A DNA stretch of 30,132 bases from the IMG/VR virus record IMGVR_UViG_3300010354_000384, positions 1 to 30,132 of that record. One strand, written 5' to 3'. This DNA comes from a virus. The notes beneath the pieces are model-generated. The model saw nothing but the letters and a program-made list of their open reading frames with translations. It ran no database searches and was not told the origin of the DNA. Shown here piece after piece: positions 6,603-14,134 of the stretch; the stretch's first letter is position 1; each line of letters starts with the position of its first letter. The position numbers and the translations under genes are program-made.

Positions 6603-7194
6603 CTTCGCCTCCGTTGGTCGTTTTGGCACGAGCGAGCGCGATCCCGACCGCGTCCGCAACGTGTTCCGTTGTTCTGTCGACGAGGAGCGTCCACCCCTCG
6701 ACGAGCGGCGGGATCCTCTCGATCGCCGCCGCCTTCGCATCCTCGCGCTTCGTGGACCGTCGCGCAAGGCCGATCACCTGTGCGCGCCATTCCGCCGCCC
6801 CCACGACGAGCGCGCGCTCCCCGGAGAGAGCCTCGATCGGACCGACGAGGGAGCCGCTCGTCCTCGCGAGGTCGATCGCCGTCCGAACCGATTTACCGAC
6901 GTAGACGTCCTCGATCGCAACTCCGAGGGACGTCCCGACCCCGACGAGACGGACGACCTCACCGACGAGGTCTCGACCGATCTCTCCCGCCGTCGATCTC
7001 CACAGATCGACGGACCTCCCGATCGCTCGTGTCGAAACGAGGAAGCCCCTCCGCCCGGACCGGACGGAGGGACGCCACGAGAGGACGAGGAGGAGACGTC
7101 TCCCGTCGAGGAGACACGCCGCTCCCGTCCCGCCAGGGTCGATGCCGACGACGTAGCGCGACCCGCTCCGGGTCGCGGTGCGAGCCGCGCTCAT
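6595..7194 (-). CDS. RuvC-like Holliday junction resolvase
   Basis: 199 residues from ATG 7194 with GGAGG six bases upstream. The RNase H-like fold is shown by VVGIDPGGTGAACLLD (D19), AIEDVYVGKS (E95, D96) and the late motif EHVADAVGIALA (H178, D181), in the order and spacing of RuvC-family nucleases that cut four-way junctions with two metal ions. The lysine-bearing segment STKREDAKAAAIE before the last motif is also typical. It is slightly longer than E. coli RuvC (about 173 residues). The gene overlaps the next one by 8 bp and follows SSB by 12 bp, placing it in the recombination module, where it would resolve branched replication DNA. Confidence 0.88.
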   Translation of the reverse strand: MSAARTATRSGSRYVVGIDPGGTGAACLLDGRRLLLVLSWRPSVRSGRRGFLVSTRAIGRSVDLWRSTAGEIGRDLVGEVVRLVGVGTSLGVAIEDVYVGKSVRTAIDLARTSGSLVGPIEALSGERALVVGAAEWRAQVIGLARRSTKREDAKAAAIERIPPLVEGWTLLVDRTTEHVADAVGIALARAKTTNGGEDG

Positions 7195-7206
7195 CGTCGT
7201 CCTCCG

Positions 7207-7830
7207 TTAGAACGGGATCTCGTCGTCGGAGCCGCCGCGTCCGCCGGACGAGCGACCGGAGGATGCTCCGCGCGCGTTGCCGGACGACCCGCCACGACCG
7301 TTCGAGGCGAGCCACTTCCGGAGCCCCTCCCACGCTGCCTCCGCGTTCTCGACCGCGCTCCGCTGCTCGCGCGAGAGGAGCAGGTCGCCGGAGACCTCGT
7401 CGACCTCGATCTCGCTCGTGCGCCGGTAGGCGTTCGCGTTGGGGTAGGACTTCCCTCCCCGCTGCGTGATCGAGATCGTCGTCTCGAACGGTCCGGACGC
7501 GAGGACCGCCTCCATCTCCGCCGCGATCTCCGGGTCGAACGGCTCCGCGTGCCCGCACGCGAGCGCGAAGTTCGCGACGCGCCACAGCGCGTTCGACGTC
7601 AACCAGAACGTGTCGGTGAGGACCGCGCCCTCGTCGCCGTTTCCGTCGAGGTCGAGCAGGCACACCGACCGCACCTTGACGACCGGCTTCCCGTTGACCT
7701 CGTCGTGGTAGCACCCGATCGGGAGCATCACCTTCCGCCCCGCTCCGACCTCGCGCGGCTTCTCACCGCGCTCTCCCGTCCCGGCTCCGCGATCCTGCGA
7801 AGCGTACTCGTTTGGATTGATCCGTGCCAT
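7207..7830 (-). CDS. ssb: Phage single-stranded DNA-binding protein
   Basis: 207 residues from ATG 7830 with GGAG seven bases upstream. The C-terminus ends SDDEIPF, the acidic tip by which SSBs recruit partners, preceded by a Gly/Ser/Arg linker (about residues 170-198) as in bacterial SSB. The N-terminal 100 residues look like a beta-rich domain (VMLPIGCYHDEVNGKPVVKVRSV, SGPFETTISITQRGG) but are diverged from the standard OB-fold signature, so the binding domain is assigned from the tip and from context. Neighbours are a Sak4-type ATPase and a RuvC-like nuclease; Sak4-type recombinases are often encoded beside an SSB that stimulates them. Confidence 0.75.
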   Translation of the reverse strand: MARINPNEYASQDRGAGTGERGEKPREVGAGRKVMLPIGCYHDEVNGKPVVKVRSVCLLDLDGNGDEGAVLTDTFWLTSNALWRVANFALACGHAEPFDPEIAAEMEAVLASGPFETTISITQRGGKSYPNANAYRRTSEIEVDEVSGDLLLSREQRSAVENAEAAWEGLRKWLASNGRGGSSGNARGASSGRSSGGRGGSDDEIPF

Positions 7831-7858
7831 CGTTGTCTCCGTTGGTGTTGCTGCGTGG

Positions 7859-8650
7859 TCACGCGGAGGTCCGGACGAGCCGGATCCACTCCGAGAGGTT
7901 GGTGTCGAGCGACCCCGCCAGGGGGGAGCAGGACTTCGTGAGGTACTTCTTCGGACCGTCGAGCAGCACGCGATGCTCGACGACGCGATCGTCTCCGGAC
8001 TTCCGCTCGTTCTTGTAGACGTAGCCGACGACGTTGAAGTATTGCGCCGCGTCCGAGCCCGTTTTCCGTCCCGTGAAGGCCGGACGAACGTGGATCTCCC
8101 CGGTCGCCTCCTCGACGGTCTCCTCGTCGAGCGCGGTCGCGACGACGTCCATGTCGAGATCCCGGAGCGATCGGAAGAACCCGCGCATCCGTTCGGTGAG
8201 GAGCCCGTAGTCCGGGAGGCTCATCCCCTCCGTCGCGTTGCCCTTCGCCCGGAGGATCTCGTCCTGCAAGAGCCGCTGGACCTCCGTGAGACTGTCGACC
8301 ACGAGCGTCTCGAACCCTGCTCGACGGAGTTCGCCGCTCATCGCCGCCCGCATGAAGTCGCGGAGTTTCCCGGCGTCGTTCGCTTGGAACACCGCCGCGT
8401 CCGGGTTCGCGACGCGGATCGACTGAACCCCGTTTGCCTCCGTGAGCAGGAACACCGGCTTCGGAGCGCGAGATCCGGCGTAGGTCTTTCCGGCTCCCGG
8501 CTTCCCGTAAAGCAGGATCTTGAACGCTGCCGCGCTCATCGAGCCCGCTCGCGAGAGGGAGATCGAGAGCCCGCTCCCGGCGTCGCCGGAGGAGGGGGGA
8601 GAGGAGGAAGGAGCGGAGGACGCTCCGGTCCGGATTCGCTGTGTCACCAT
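7859..8650 (-). CDS. Sak4-type RecA-like ATPase (single-strand annealing)
   Basis: 263 residues from ATG 8650; GAGG lies seven bases upstream, better than the GTG three bases later. The stop of the preceding gene is overlapped by 7 bp. After a Ser-rich leader (1-38) comes the nucleotide-binding core: Walker A YGKPGAGKT (48-56), FLLTEANG, Walker B ETLVVDS (D119), then a helix (LTEVQRLLQDEIL) and VVATALDEETVE. The C-terminal half has DAAQYFNVVGYVY, common in phage AAA_24/Sak4 proteins. Sak4 is a shortened RecA core that anneals single strands with SSB and ATP. Its placement between a Cas4-like nuclease and SSB completes an annealing-type recombination set. Confidence 0.85.
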   Translation of the reverse strand: MVTQRIRTGASSAPSSSPPSSGDAGSGLSISLSRAGSMSAAAFKILLYGKPGAGKTYAGSRAPKPVFLLTEANGVQSIRVANPDAAVFQANDAGKLRDFMRAAMSGELRRAGFETLVVDSLTEVQRLLQDEILRAKGNATEGMSLPDYGLLTERMRGFFRSLRDLDMDVVATALDEETVEEATGEIHVRPAFTGRKTGSDAAQYFNVVGYVYKNERKSGDDRVVEHRVLLDGPKKYLTKSCSPLAGSLDTNLSEWIRLVRTSA

Positions 8651-9948
8651 GAGATCACCTCGTCGTCGGTCGTGAGTTGCGGGGTAGGGGAGGCGACCCC
8701 GCTCGCCTTGGTGGTAGTCCAGTAGATCCCGTCCGCGACCTCGTAGTCGCGTCGAGCGTCCGGTCCGTCCTGCGAGCAGGGACCGCGATAGGCGCACCAT
8801 CCCCCAGGGAGACGGCACACCGGGGTTCGAGGATGCGAGAGCGCGAGGTCGAGGATGCTCTCCGCGCGCGCTGCCTCTCGATAGAGCCCCGCGATCCGGA
8901 CCGCGTCCGCGTAGACCTCGCGCCGGAACCTCTCGCGATCCTCGTGGCCCACGGAGACCCACTCCGCGAGGTAGAGCCGCCGGTCGACGGTCTCCCGGAG
9001 CAGGTCGAGGTGGTCCGCGTAGTCGTCGACCGCGAGGAGGTTCTCTCGGATCGCCTCCTCGTAGAGCCAGGACGGCGTGACGGCTTTCGCCCGCGAGAGC
9101 CCGCCCTTCTTCAACACCTCCGGTCGACGCTGCCTCGACGACGAGACGATGTTGTAGACGAAGCCCGCGACCCTCGCGTCCGGAGCGACCCCGACGTCCG
9201 CGAGCGCCCCGGCTCGAACCGCCTGCTCGACGAGCCACACGTAGCCGAGAGCCTGTGGATCTCCGGAGAGCCCGGAGGCGAACGTCTCCGGGCTCGACGA
9301 GGTCTTGTGGTCGAGGAGCCACAGCGCGCCGGTCGTCCGATGCCGGAGGATCGCGTCGACGCGACCGACGAACACCCACGGCCATTGGACGAGACGCGCT
9401 CCCGCCGCCTCTCCGCCTCCCGCCGGACGGATCCGATCTCCCTCCTCGACGACGAGCATCTTCGACCGGAGCGCCGTCCCGGAGATCGGATGCAGGATCG
9501 GAGCGGAGAACGACCGCTCGACCGCGACGACCTCGTAGTCTCGCCAGGGAGCCGACCCGTAGGTCCGGAGCCACCCCCGGATCGCGAGGACGAGCGCCTC
9601 GACGTCCGCCTCGATCTCCTCGATCGAGACCGAGAGGCGGATCCGGTCGCTCGACCGCCACTCCGCCGCGACCTCGTCGAGCCACCCGGAGACCTGCTCC
9701 GACGAGACCTCCGAATCCGTCTCCGCGAAGTGTCGGAACACGCGCTCGATCACGCTGTGGAACGCGCTCCCGAACCGGAGCGGTCGCTCGTCGTCGGTCG
9801 ACCGGAGCCGCTCCGAGTAGCGGTAGAAGTGTCGGAGCGCGCACGCCGCCGCCGATCGCTCCGAGGTTGTGAGAGCCCACGCGCGGTCGACCTGTTGGTC
9901 ACCGTAGCGCGGAACGTGCGACACGAGCCGCACCCTTCGAGTTGTCAT
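8644..9948 (-). CDS. Cas4-like PD-(D/E)XK exonuclease with Fe-S cysteines
   Basis: 434 residues from ATG 9948 with GGAGG five bases upstream. Nuclease motifs in order: H64 (FGSAFHSVIE), D198 (FVGRVDAIL), D213-x-K215 (WLLDHKTSS) and Q232 with Y236 (PQALGYVWL). Four cysteines fit the Cas4/AddB Fe-S arrangement: C36 near the N-terminus (AAACALRHF) and C378, C385, C391 near the C-terminus. Such proteins are 5'-3' single-strand exonucleases that resect ends. It is roughly twice the size of CRISPR Cas4, nearer to RecB-like phage nucleases. No CRISPR locus is present, so a role in recombination with the adjacent Sak4 and SSB is favoured. Confidence 0.88.
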   Translation of the reverse strand: MTTRRVRLVSHVPRYGDQQVDRAWALTTSERSAAACALRHFYRYSERLRSTDDERPLRFGSAFHSVIERVFRHFAETDSEVSSEQVSGWLDEVAAEWRSSDRIRLSVSIEEIEADVEALVLAIRGWLRTYGSAPWRDYEVVAVERSFSAPILHPISGTALRSKMLVVEEGDRIRPAGGGEAAGARLVQWPWVFVGRVDAILRHRTTGALWLLDHKTSSSPETFASGLSGDPQALGYVWLVEQAVRAGALADVGVAPDARVAGFVYNIVSSSRQRRPEVLKKGGLSRAKAVTPSWLYEEAIRENLLAVDDYADHLDLLRETVDRRLYLAEWVSVGHEDRERFRREVYADAVRIAGLYREAARAESILDLALSHPRTPVCRLPGGWCAYRGPCSQDGPDARRDYEVADGIYWTTTKASGVASPTPQLTTDDEVISW

Positions 9949-10097
9949 CTTGCCTCCGTTGGGGACGAGCGGCTCTCCGCCGCCCTCTCCGTCTTAGCCG
10001 GAGGGAGCGCAACGCGCGACGCTCGCGCGAGAAGATAAATCGACGAACATCGTAAACGTCCGTATGTCCTCGATTTATAGTTGCAACTCGCGCGATA
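9949..10097. promoter_or_regulatory. AT-richer gap between helicase and nuclease genes with palindromes
   Basis: This 149-bp gap is locally AT-rich compared with its surroundings. It holds an inverted repeat with perfect 9-bp arms ATAAATCGA (10035-10043) and TCGATTTAT (10070-10078), extended imperfectly inward (GAACAT and ATGTCC). Next to it is a perfect 10-bp palindrome AGTTGCAACT (10079-10088). TCGCGCGA occurs at 10023-10030 and 10088-10095, and a third time at 10123-10130 just inside the helicase gene. TATAAA (complement at 10072-10077) resembles a -10 but lacks a good -35. Promoter/operator or replication origin are both possible. Confidence 0.45.
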
Positions 10098-11756
10098 TTA
10101 GAAGCCGACGGACGGTTTGTTCTCGCGCGAGAGGTCGCGCGCGCTGCTCCGCGCGTCGACGCGACGGAGGATCGCGAGCGCGTCGCCAGGGGGGAGCGGA
10201 TCCTCCGAGGAGACGCTCCTCCTCCCATACTCGGAGACGTAGCCGAAGAACCGCGACCTCCACTGTGAGGAGAACTCGCCTCCATCGACGAGTTCGAACA
10301 CGACCGGATCTCGACCCGCGAGACGGAGCGAGCGCCCCACGCGCTGTTTCGCGCGACCCTGCGAGCGACCTCCGGAGGCGTTCACCACGACGTCGATCGA
10401 GGGGAGGTCGAGCCCCTCGTCCGCGAGTTGCGTCGCGACGATCACCGGGACTTTCCCGGAGCGGACGAGGTCGATCGCCTGCTCTCGGTCCGCTGTGTCG
10501 CCCGTGACGGCTACGACCTCGATCCCATCTCGACGGATCGCGTCCGCCGTCGCGACGACCGCGTCCTTCCGAGGGAGCAGGACGAGCACGGTCCGACCGG
10601 CTCTCGCGCTGCTTGTCGCCAGGAGGCGCACGAGAGCCGCTCGTCCCGGATCGGTCGCGAGATCGGAGAGCGCGCGAGCGTGGACGAGCGATCCGGCGTC
10701 GAGGAGCGCGTGACGGTCGATCGCCGCTCCGCACGATCGGCAAGTCGAGCCACGCCTCCGATGCTCGACGGGATCGTCGACCGGAGTGGTGCGCGAGCAG
10801 GACGAGCAGCGCGCGGACCACGGGTAGTGATCCTCCGAGGGAGCCCACCCCGTGTCGACGGGAACGATCGTCGGAGAGAGGAGGTAGCCGGATGCGATGA
10901 GGTCGCTCGTCGAGATCGCGAAGATCGTGGGACCGATCAAGTGCGAGAGGACGAACGTGAGACCGTCGCTCCTCTCCGGAGTAGCCGTCAGACCCCACCG
11001 ATAGCGTGCGGGAACCTGCTCCGCGATCGAGCGCCAAGTCTCCGCCGGAACATGGTGCGCCTCGTCCGTGAGCAGCGCGCCCGCGCTCCGGAGCAGGGGG
11101 AGCGCCGCGCGACCGGCACGGCTCAACGTTTGAACCGTGGCGATTGCGACCTCGCGCTCCCCCAGGGGACGGAGCCCCTCGTCATCGCCGGACACGATCC
11201 GAGGCGTTCGACCGGAGAGGCGCTCGAACGTCGCAACCCATTGATCCCGAATGTCCCGCGTGTGGACGAGGACGAGCCCCGGCTCCCCGCTCCGGAGGAG
11301 CGCGGTCGCGCCGGTCGTCGTTTTGCCTCCCCCGCACGGCATCCGAACGATCCCCTGCACGCGGCGGAGCATCGCCTCGACCGCCTCCTGTTGGTAGGGT
11401 CGGAGGTCGACGTCGATCTCATCCCACGACCGGAGACCGAGGGATCGAGAGACAACGCCGCCCGTGTCGAACACGGTCTCGACGCTCGCCTCGTCGAGCG
11501 CCTCTCGGAGCAATCCGAGCGCGCCACGAGGGACGCGGAGGACGCTCCCGCGCTTCTCGTAGTAGTGCAGCGCCGGAGGAGGGACGACCCGGAGCCGCAT
11601 CCGGACCGCTCGCTCCCACGCTGGATTTGGATGTGTGAGCCCGTTCGTGATCCGACGGAGGACGTCGCCAGGGACGGAGCGGAGGTCGACCTCGACGCTC
11701 GCTCCGATCGCGATGACGACGCGAGGAGAGACGGGTGGGTGCTGGTCGCGTGGCAC
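10098..11756 (-). CDS. Superfamily 2 DNA helicase (XPB/UvsW-like) with zinc ribbon insert
   Basis: 552 residues if started at GTG 11756, which has GGAG four bases upstream; a longer start (GTG 11873) lacks a ribosome site and would translate through a strong hairpin. An N-terminal damage-recognition-like region (about 10-110) leads to LRPYQQEAV (Q motif), Walker A MPCGGGKTTTG (K145), TDEAHH (231-235) and TATPERSDG. Between the two motor lobes a four-cysteine knuckle is inserted (C317, C320, C339, C342; CSSC and CRSC). Lobe 2 has VVAVTGDT, VIVATQLADEGLDLP and QRVGRSLR. UvsW/XPB-type helicases remodel forks and R-loops; in T4 UvsW switches replication mode. It opens the recombination module. 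Confidence 0.92.
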   Translation of the reverse strand: MPRDQHPPVSPRVVIAIGASVEVDLRSVPGDVLRRITNGLTHPNPAWERAVRMRLRVVPPPALHYYEKRGSVLRVPRGALGLLREALDEASVETVFDTGGVVSRSLGLRSWDEIDVDLRPYQQEAVEAMLRRVQGIVRMPCGGGKTTTGATALLRSGEPGLVLVHTRDIRDQWVATFERLSGRTPRIVSGDDEGLRPLGEREVAIATVQTLSRAGRAALPLLRSAGALLTDEAHHVPAETWRSIAEQVPARYRWGLTATPERSDGLTFVLSHLIGPTIFAISTSDLIASGYLLSPTIVPVDTGWAPSEDHYPWSARCSSCSRTTPVDDPVEHRRRGSTCRSCGAAIDRHALLDAGSLVHARALSDLATDPGRAALVRLLATSSARAGRTVLVLLPRKDAVVATADAIRRDGIEVVAVTGDTADREQAIDLVRSGKVPVIVATQLADEGLDLPSIDVVVNASGGRSQGRAKQRVGRSLRLAGRDPVVFELVDGGEFSSQWRSRFFGYVSEYGRRSVSSEDPLPPGDALAILRRVDARSSARDLSRENKPSVGF

Positions 11757-11894
11757 GGTGCTCCGAGGATAACGCCGGACGAGGATCGTCCTCGTCCGGC
11801 GTCCGACCAACGGAGCGAGCGGCCCCGCCTCGTCCGCGACGAGGAACGGCGTCCCGCGCACCCATTGTAGCACGACGGAGCCGGAGAGCGACGG
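11757..11894. promoter_or_regulatory. Gap between fibre and helicase genes
   Basis: These 138 bases separate the late fibre gene from the replication module. They contain the strong hairpin at 11772-11802 and a TACAAT hexamer on the minus strand (11864-11869; five of six to TATAAT). The matching -35 position reads GTCGCT, which is poor. A promoter for the replication operon is likely on positional grounds but not proven by sequence. Confidence 0.35.
11772..11802 (-). terminator. Perfect 14-bp hairpin with 3-base loop
   Basis: Arms ACGCCGGACGAGGA (11772-11785) and its exact complement (11789-11802) flank a three-base loop. On the minus strand it is followed by TATCC and then the helicase ribosome site (GGAG, 11761-11764), with no T tract. 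It may end late transcription, or it may be a leader structure controlling access to the helicase start. Confidence 0.6.
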
Positions 11895-13286
11895 CTACAC
11901 CGTCGGAGCCGCGTCTCGGTAGGGATGCCCCGCCGGGAGGTAGATCGTGAGCCCGTAGCGATGCGCGAGGTAGCCCTCCACGCGCTGCCGGTCCGCGACT
12001 GTGAGCGGACCACGATAGAGGACGATCTCCGCGATCTTTCCGTCGACGTATCGAGCGGCGGATCCTCCGATGAGGAGCGCGTTCGCGTTGTCTGCTCCGA
12101 CGGTCCCGGAGATCGCGCCCACGGACGTGCCGTTCACGTAGAGACCGGCTCCGACCGCGTTCGGTCCCGCGAGCGCCGCGACGATCGAGAACCGCGAGAG
12201 CGTGACCGCGTTGTTCGAGGAGCGGCTCACGGCTCCGTTGTCGTAGGCAACTCCCGCCAGGACCGCCGGAGGGTTTGCTCCGACCTCGTCCCGGAGGTCG
12301 AGCCGGTAGGAGGTCGCAACCCCCGCCTTCTCGATGAGCGCGCTCGTCCGGACCTGCCCCGTGAGCGATCCGAACGTGTCCGGAGCGACGACGACGAACG
12401 CGGAGATCCCGGTCCCGTTGAGGTCGAGCGAGTTCGCGTCCGCGACCGAGAGGAACGACGCCGCTCCGTCGAAGTCGATCGCCGGGAGCGAGTTCACCGC
12501 TCCTGCGACGACCTTCGGCTTGTTCTGCTGTGTCCCCTGCGACGCGGTGTTCGCGTTGCCGGATTGATCGCTCCACGACGCGACGTAGCCGCCCCCGTCC
12601 GCCGTGACCCCGGCGTCCGCTTTCCACCACGCCGCCAGGGAGACCGCCGCGTTCGAGGGGAGCCACAGCGCCGGAGCGGCTCCGGTCGACGTCAACTCGT
12701 AGACCGCGAAGTCGTCGACGTAGACCGTCCCGGAGTAGGCACGGAGACCCGGAGCCCCGGAGAGGAGACGAGCGGCATCCGTATCTCCGACCGTCCCCAG
12801 GACGACCCCGTCGACCTCGACGACGAGACGGACCGCGTCGTTCGTCCCGCCGGAGCAGGAGAAGGCGAACGTGTGCTTCGACCCTCGCTCCCGGACGCTG
12901 TTCGGGAGCGTCGCGGAGAGGAGCACGGTCGCGACGTCCGAGTTCCTCCGCTGGATCACGACGACCGAGTTCGCGAAGTCGAGCAGCGCGACGTAGCAAT
13001 CCCGCGCGAGCGCCGGATTACCGACGTAGTTCGAGGCGCGCGCGACGAGCCCGAACTCCCCCGACGCCATCGGGTGCGCGTCGTCTCCGACGTACCACGC
13101 GAACGCTGCCTCGACGCGGTAGTGCGCCTTCGACCACGAGGCGGACGTCCCGATCTCCTGTGCGAGATAGTCCTCCGCGCGTGCGGAGGGACCGCCTACC
13201 GCGACGAGGACGCGAGACGAGAGCACGCCGGTCGGATCGTCGATCGCGCCCCACCCGCTCGTTTGCCGCCAGTTCGAGTATGCCAC
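11895..13286 (-). CDS. Tail fibre / receptor-binding protein with LamG-like domain
   Basis: 463 residues from GTG 13286 with GGAGGAG six bases upstream. The C-terminal half (about 230-455) is a concanavalin/LamG-like lectin domain: LAAWWKADAGV, VASWSDQSGN, LPAIDFDGAASFLS, FVVVAPDTF and the closing EGYLAHRYGL...LPAGHPYRD, typical of carbohydrate-binding adhesins. The N-terminal half (about 40-205) reads like a second jelly-roll (YVALLDFANSVVVIQRR, AVRLVVEVDGVVLGTVG, VYVDDFAVYEL). No secretion signal is present, as expected for a virion protein. It is the last gene of the late block and probably contacts host surface glycans. Confidence 0.82.
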   Translation of the reverse strand: MAYSNWRQTSGWGAIDDPTGVLSSRVLVAVGGPSARAEDYLAQEIGTSASWSKAHYRVEAAFAWYVGDDAHPMASGEFGLVARASNYVGNPALARDCYVALLDFANSVVVIQRRNSDVATVLLSATLPNSVRERGSKHTFAFSCSGGTNDAVRLVVEVDGVVLGTVGDTDAARLLSGAPGLRAYSGTVYVDDFAVYELTSTGAAPALWLPSNAAVSLAAWWKADAGVTADGGGYVASWSDQSGNANTASQGTQQNKPKVVAGAVNSLPAIDFDGAASFLSVADANSLDLNGTGISAFVVVAPDTFGSLTGQVRTSALIEKAGVATSYRLDLRDEVGANPPAVLAGVAYDNGAVSRSSNNAVTLSRFSIVAALAGPNAVGAGLYVNGTSVGAISGTVGADNANALLIGGSAARYVDGKIAEIVLYRGPLTVADRQRVEGYLAHRYGLTIYLPAGHPYRDAAPTV

Positions 13287-13316
13287 GAGGTCTCCTCCGC
13301 GATCTGCTCGATCACT

Positions 13317-13667
13317 CTACCCGTTCTCGGTCCCTCGTGCGACGGAGCGCCGCCAGGGACGGACCTCCGGGTCGCGTCTCGGATCGGGCTCGTTGCCCTG
13401 CTTGGTGACTATCCTTCTCTCAACGTCGAGAGCCTCGACGGGAGCAGGCTCTACCGAGGGAGGCTCGACGCGAGCGACCACGGCGTACCACAGCACGCAG
13501 GGTCGAGCGAGGACGAGGTCGACGAATCGGAGCGACGGGAACGATGGATCGGAGACCCCGTCGACGCCCTCGATCCGAACGTGAGACGGGAGCAGCGGAT
13601 CCGAGACGAGGTCTCTCGCGACGAGAGAGACCTCCGCCCCACCGACGAGAGCGCGCACCAGCACCAT
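13317..13667 (-). CDS. Hypothetical phage protein, 116 residues
   Basis: Starts at ATG 13667 with GGAGG four bases upstream. Not recognised. The N-terminal 70 residues look folded and beta-rich (MVLVRALVGGAEVSLVARDLV, SLRFVDLVLARPCVLWYAVVARVE); the rest is charged and Pro/Arg-rich (DPRRDPEVRPWRRSVARG). No membrane helix or catalytic motif is seen. It lies 30 bp before the LamG fibre gene and 23 bp after the MazG-like gene, so it is expressed with the fibres; a small structural, chaperone or morphogenesis role is conceivable. Confidence 0.6.
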   Translation of the reverse strand: MVLVRALVGGAEVSLVARDLVSDPLLPSHVRIEGVDGVSDPSFPSLRFVDLVLARPCVLWYAVVARVEPPSVEPAPVEALDVERRIVTKQGNEPDPRRDPEVRPWRRSVARGTENG

Positions 13668-13690
13668 CGGACCTCCTCGCGCCGGAGCGC

Positions 13691-14002
13691 CTATCTCGTG
13701 TCGCCGGAGCCGGAGAGGACACCTCGCTCCGCGCGGCTACGGAGTTTCGCGAGATTGCCCTCCGCGATCTCGTCGAGCGAGAGGTCGAGGTCCGCCGCGA
13801 GGTTGGCGACGTACCACAGGACGTCTCCGATCTCCGCACGGAGAGCCTCTCGATCGAGGCGACCGTCTCGGAGCCACTTCTTCACGCGCTCGACCGTCTC
13901 TCCGGTCTCTCCTGCGAGACCGAGAGCCGGATACACCACGCGGTGCTGCTCCGGGTAGATCGCGGTCTCCCGCGCTCGACGCTGGTAGTCGTTGAGATCC
14001 AT
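13691..14002 (-). CDS. MazG-like nucleotide pyrophosphohydrolase
   Basis: 103 residues from ATG 14002; GGAGGAG lies eight bases upstream. One MazG/dUTPase-like all-alpha domain is complete: NDYQRRARETAIYP, then GLAGETGETVERVKKW (E-x-x-E) and AEIGDVLWYVANLAADL (E-x-x-D), the metal-binding helices that hydrolyse nucleoside triphosphates to monophosphates plus pyrophosphate. Phage MazG proteins clean modified nucleotides or alter host (p)ppGpp-type signalling; which substrate applies here cannot be read from sequence. Its location among fibre genes rather than in the replication module is unusual. Confidence 0.88.
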   Translation of the reverse strand: MDLNDYQRRARETAIYPEQHRVVYPALGLAGETGETVERVKKWLRDGRLDREALRAEIGDVLWYVANLAADLDLSLDEIAEGNLAKLRSRAERGVLSGSGDTR

Positions 14003-14134
14003 CGGGGGTTCTCCTCCGGCTCGTTGTAGCGACGATCGCCCTCACAACGACGAGCAGGAGGCGAACGCCGGTCGCGGCTCCTGCCTCTCCCCCCGGAGCG
14101 AGAGAGAGACCGGAGCCGCGACGGTGGACGACCG
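14003..14134 (-). terminator. Gap with long-loop hairpin after the repeat fibre gene
   Basis: Perfect 11-bp arms GTCGCGGCTCC (14071-14081) and GGAGCCGCGAC (14112-14122) enclose a 30-base loop that can itself pair (CTCTC with GAGAG). It begins 12 bases after the stop of the upstream fibre gene. No T tract follows, so it is a candidate terminator or 3'-end stabiliser. The rest of the gap shows only the MazG ribosome site. Confidence 0.45.

Noticed and set aside
7859-9880. Reading the Sak4 frame as a 673-residue protein
   Set aside because: The extension runs through the nuclease gene in another frame; a ribosome site and ATG at 8650 define the real start.
11757-11873. N-terminal extension of the helicase from GTG 11873
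   Set aside because: No ribosome site precedes it and it would translate the strong hairpin; GTG 11756 has GGAG four bases upstream. Not fully excluded.
11925-13958. 677-codon plus-strand frame opposite fibre and MazG-like genes
   Set aside because: It spans several minus-strand genes and their gaps and has a charged, Arg/Asp-rich composition typical of antisense frames in GC-rich DNA.
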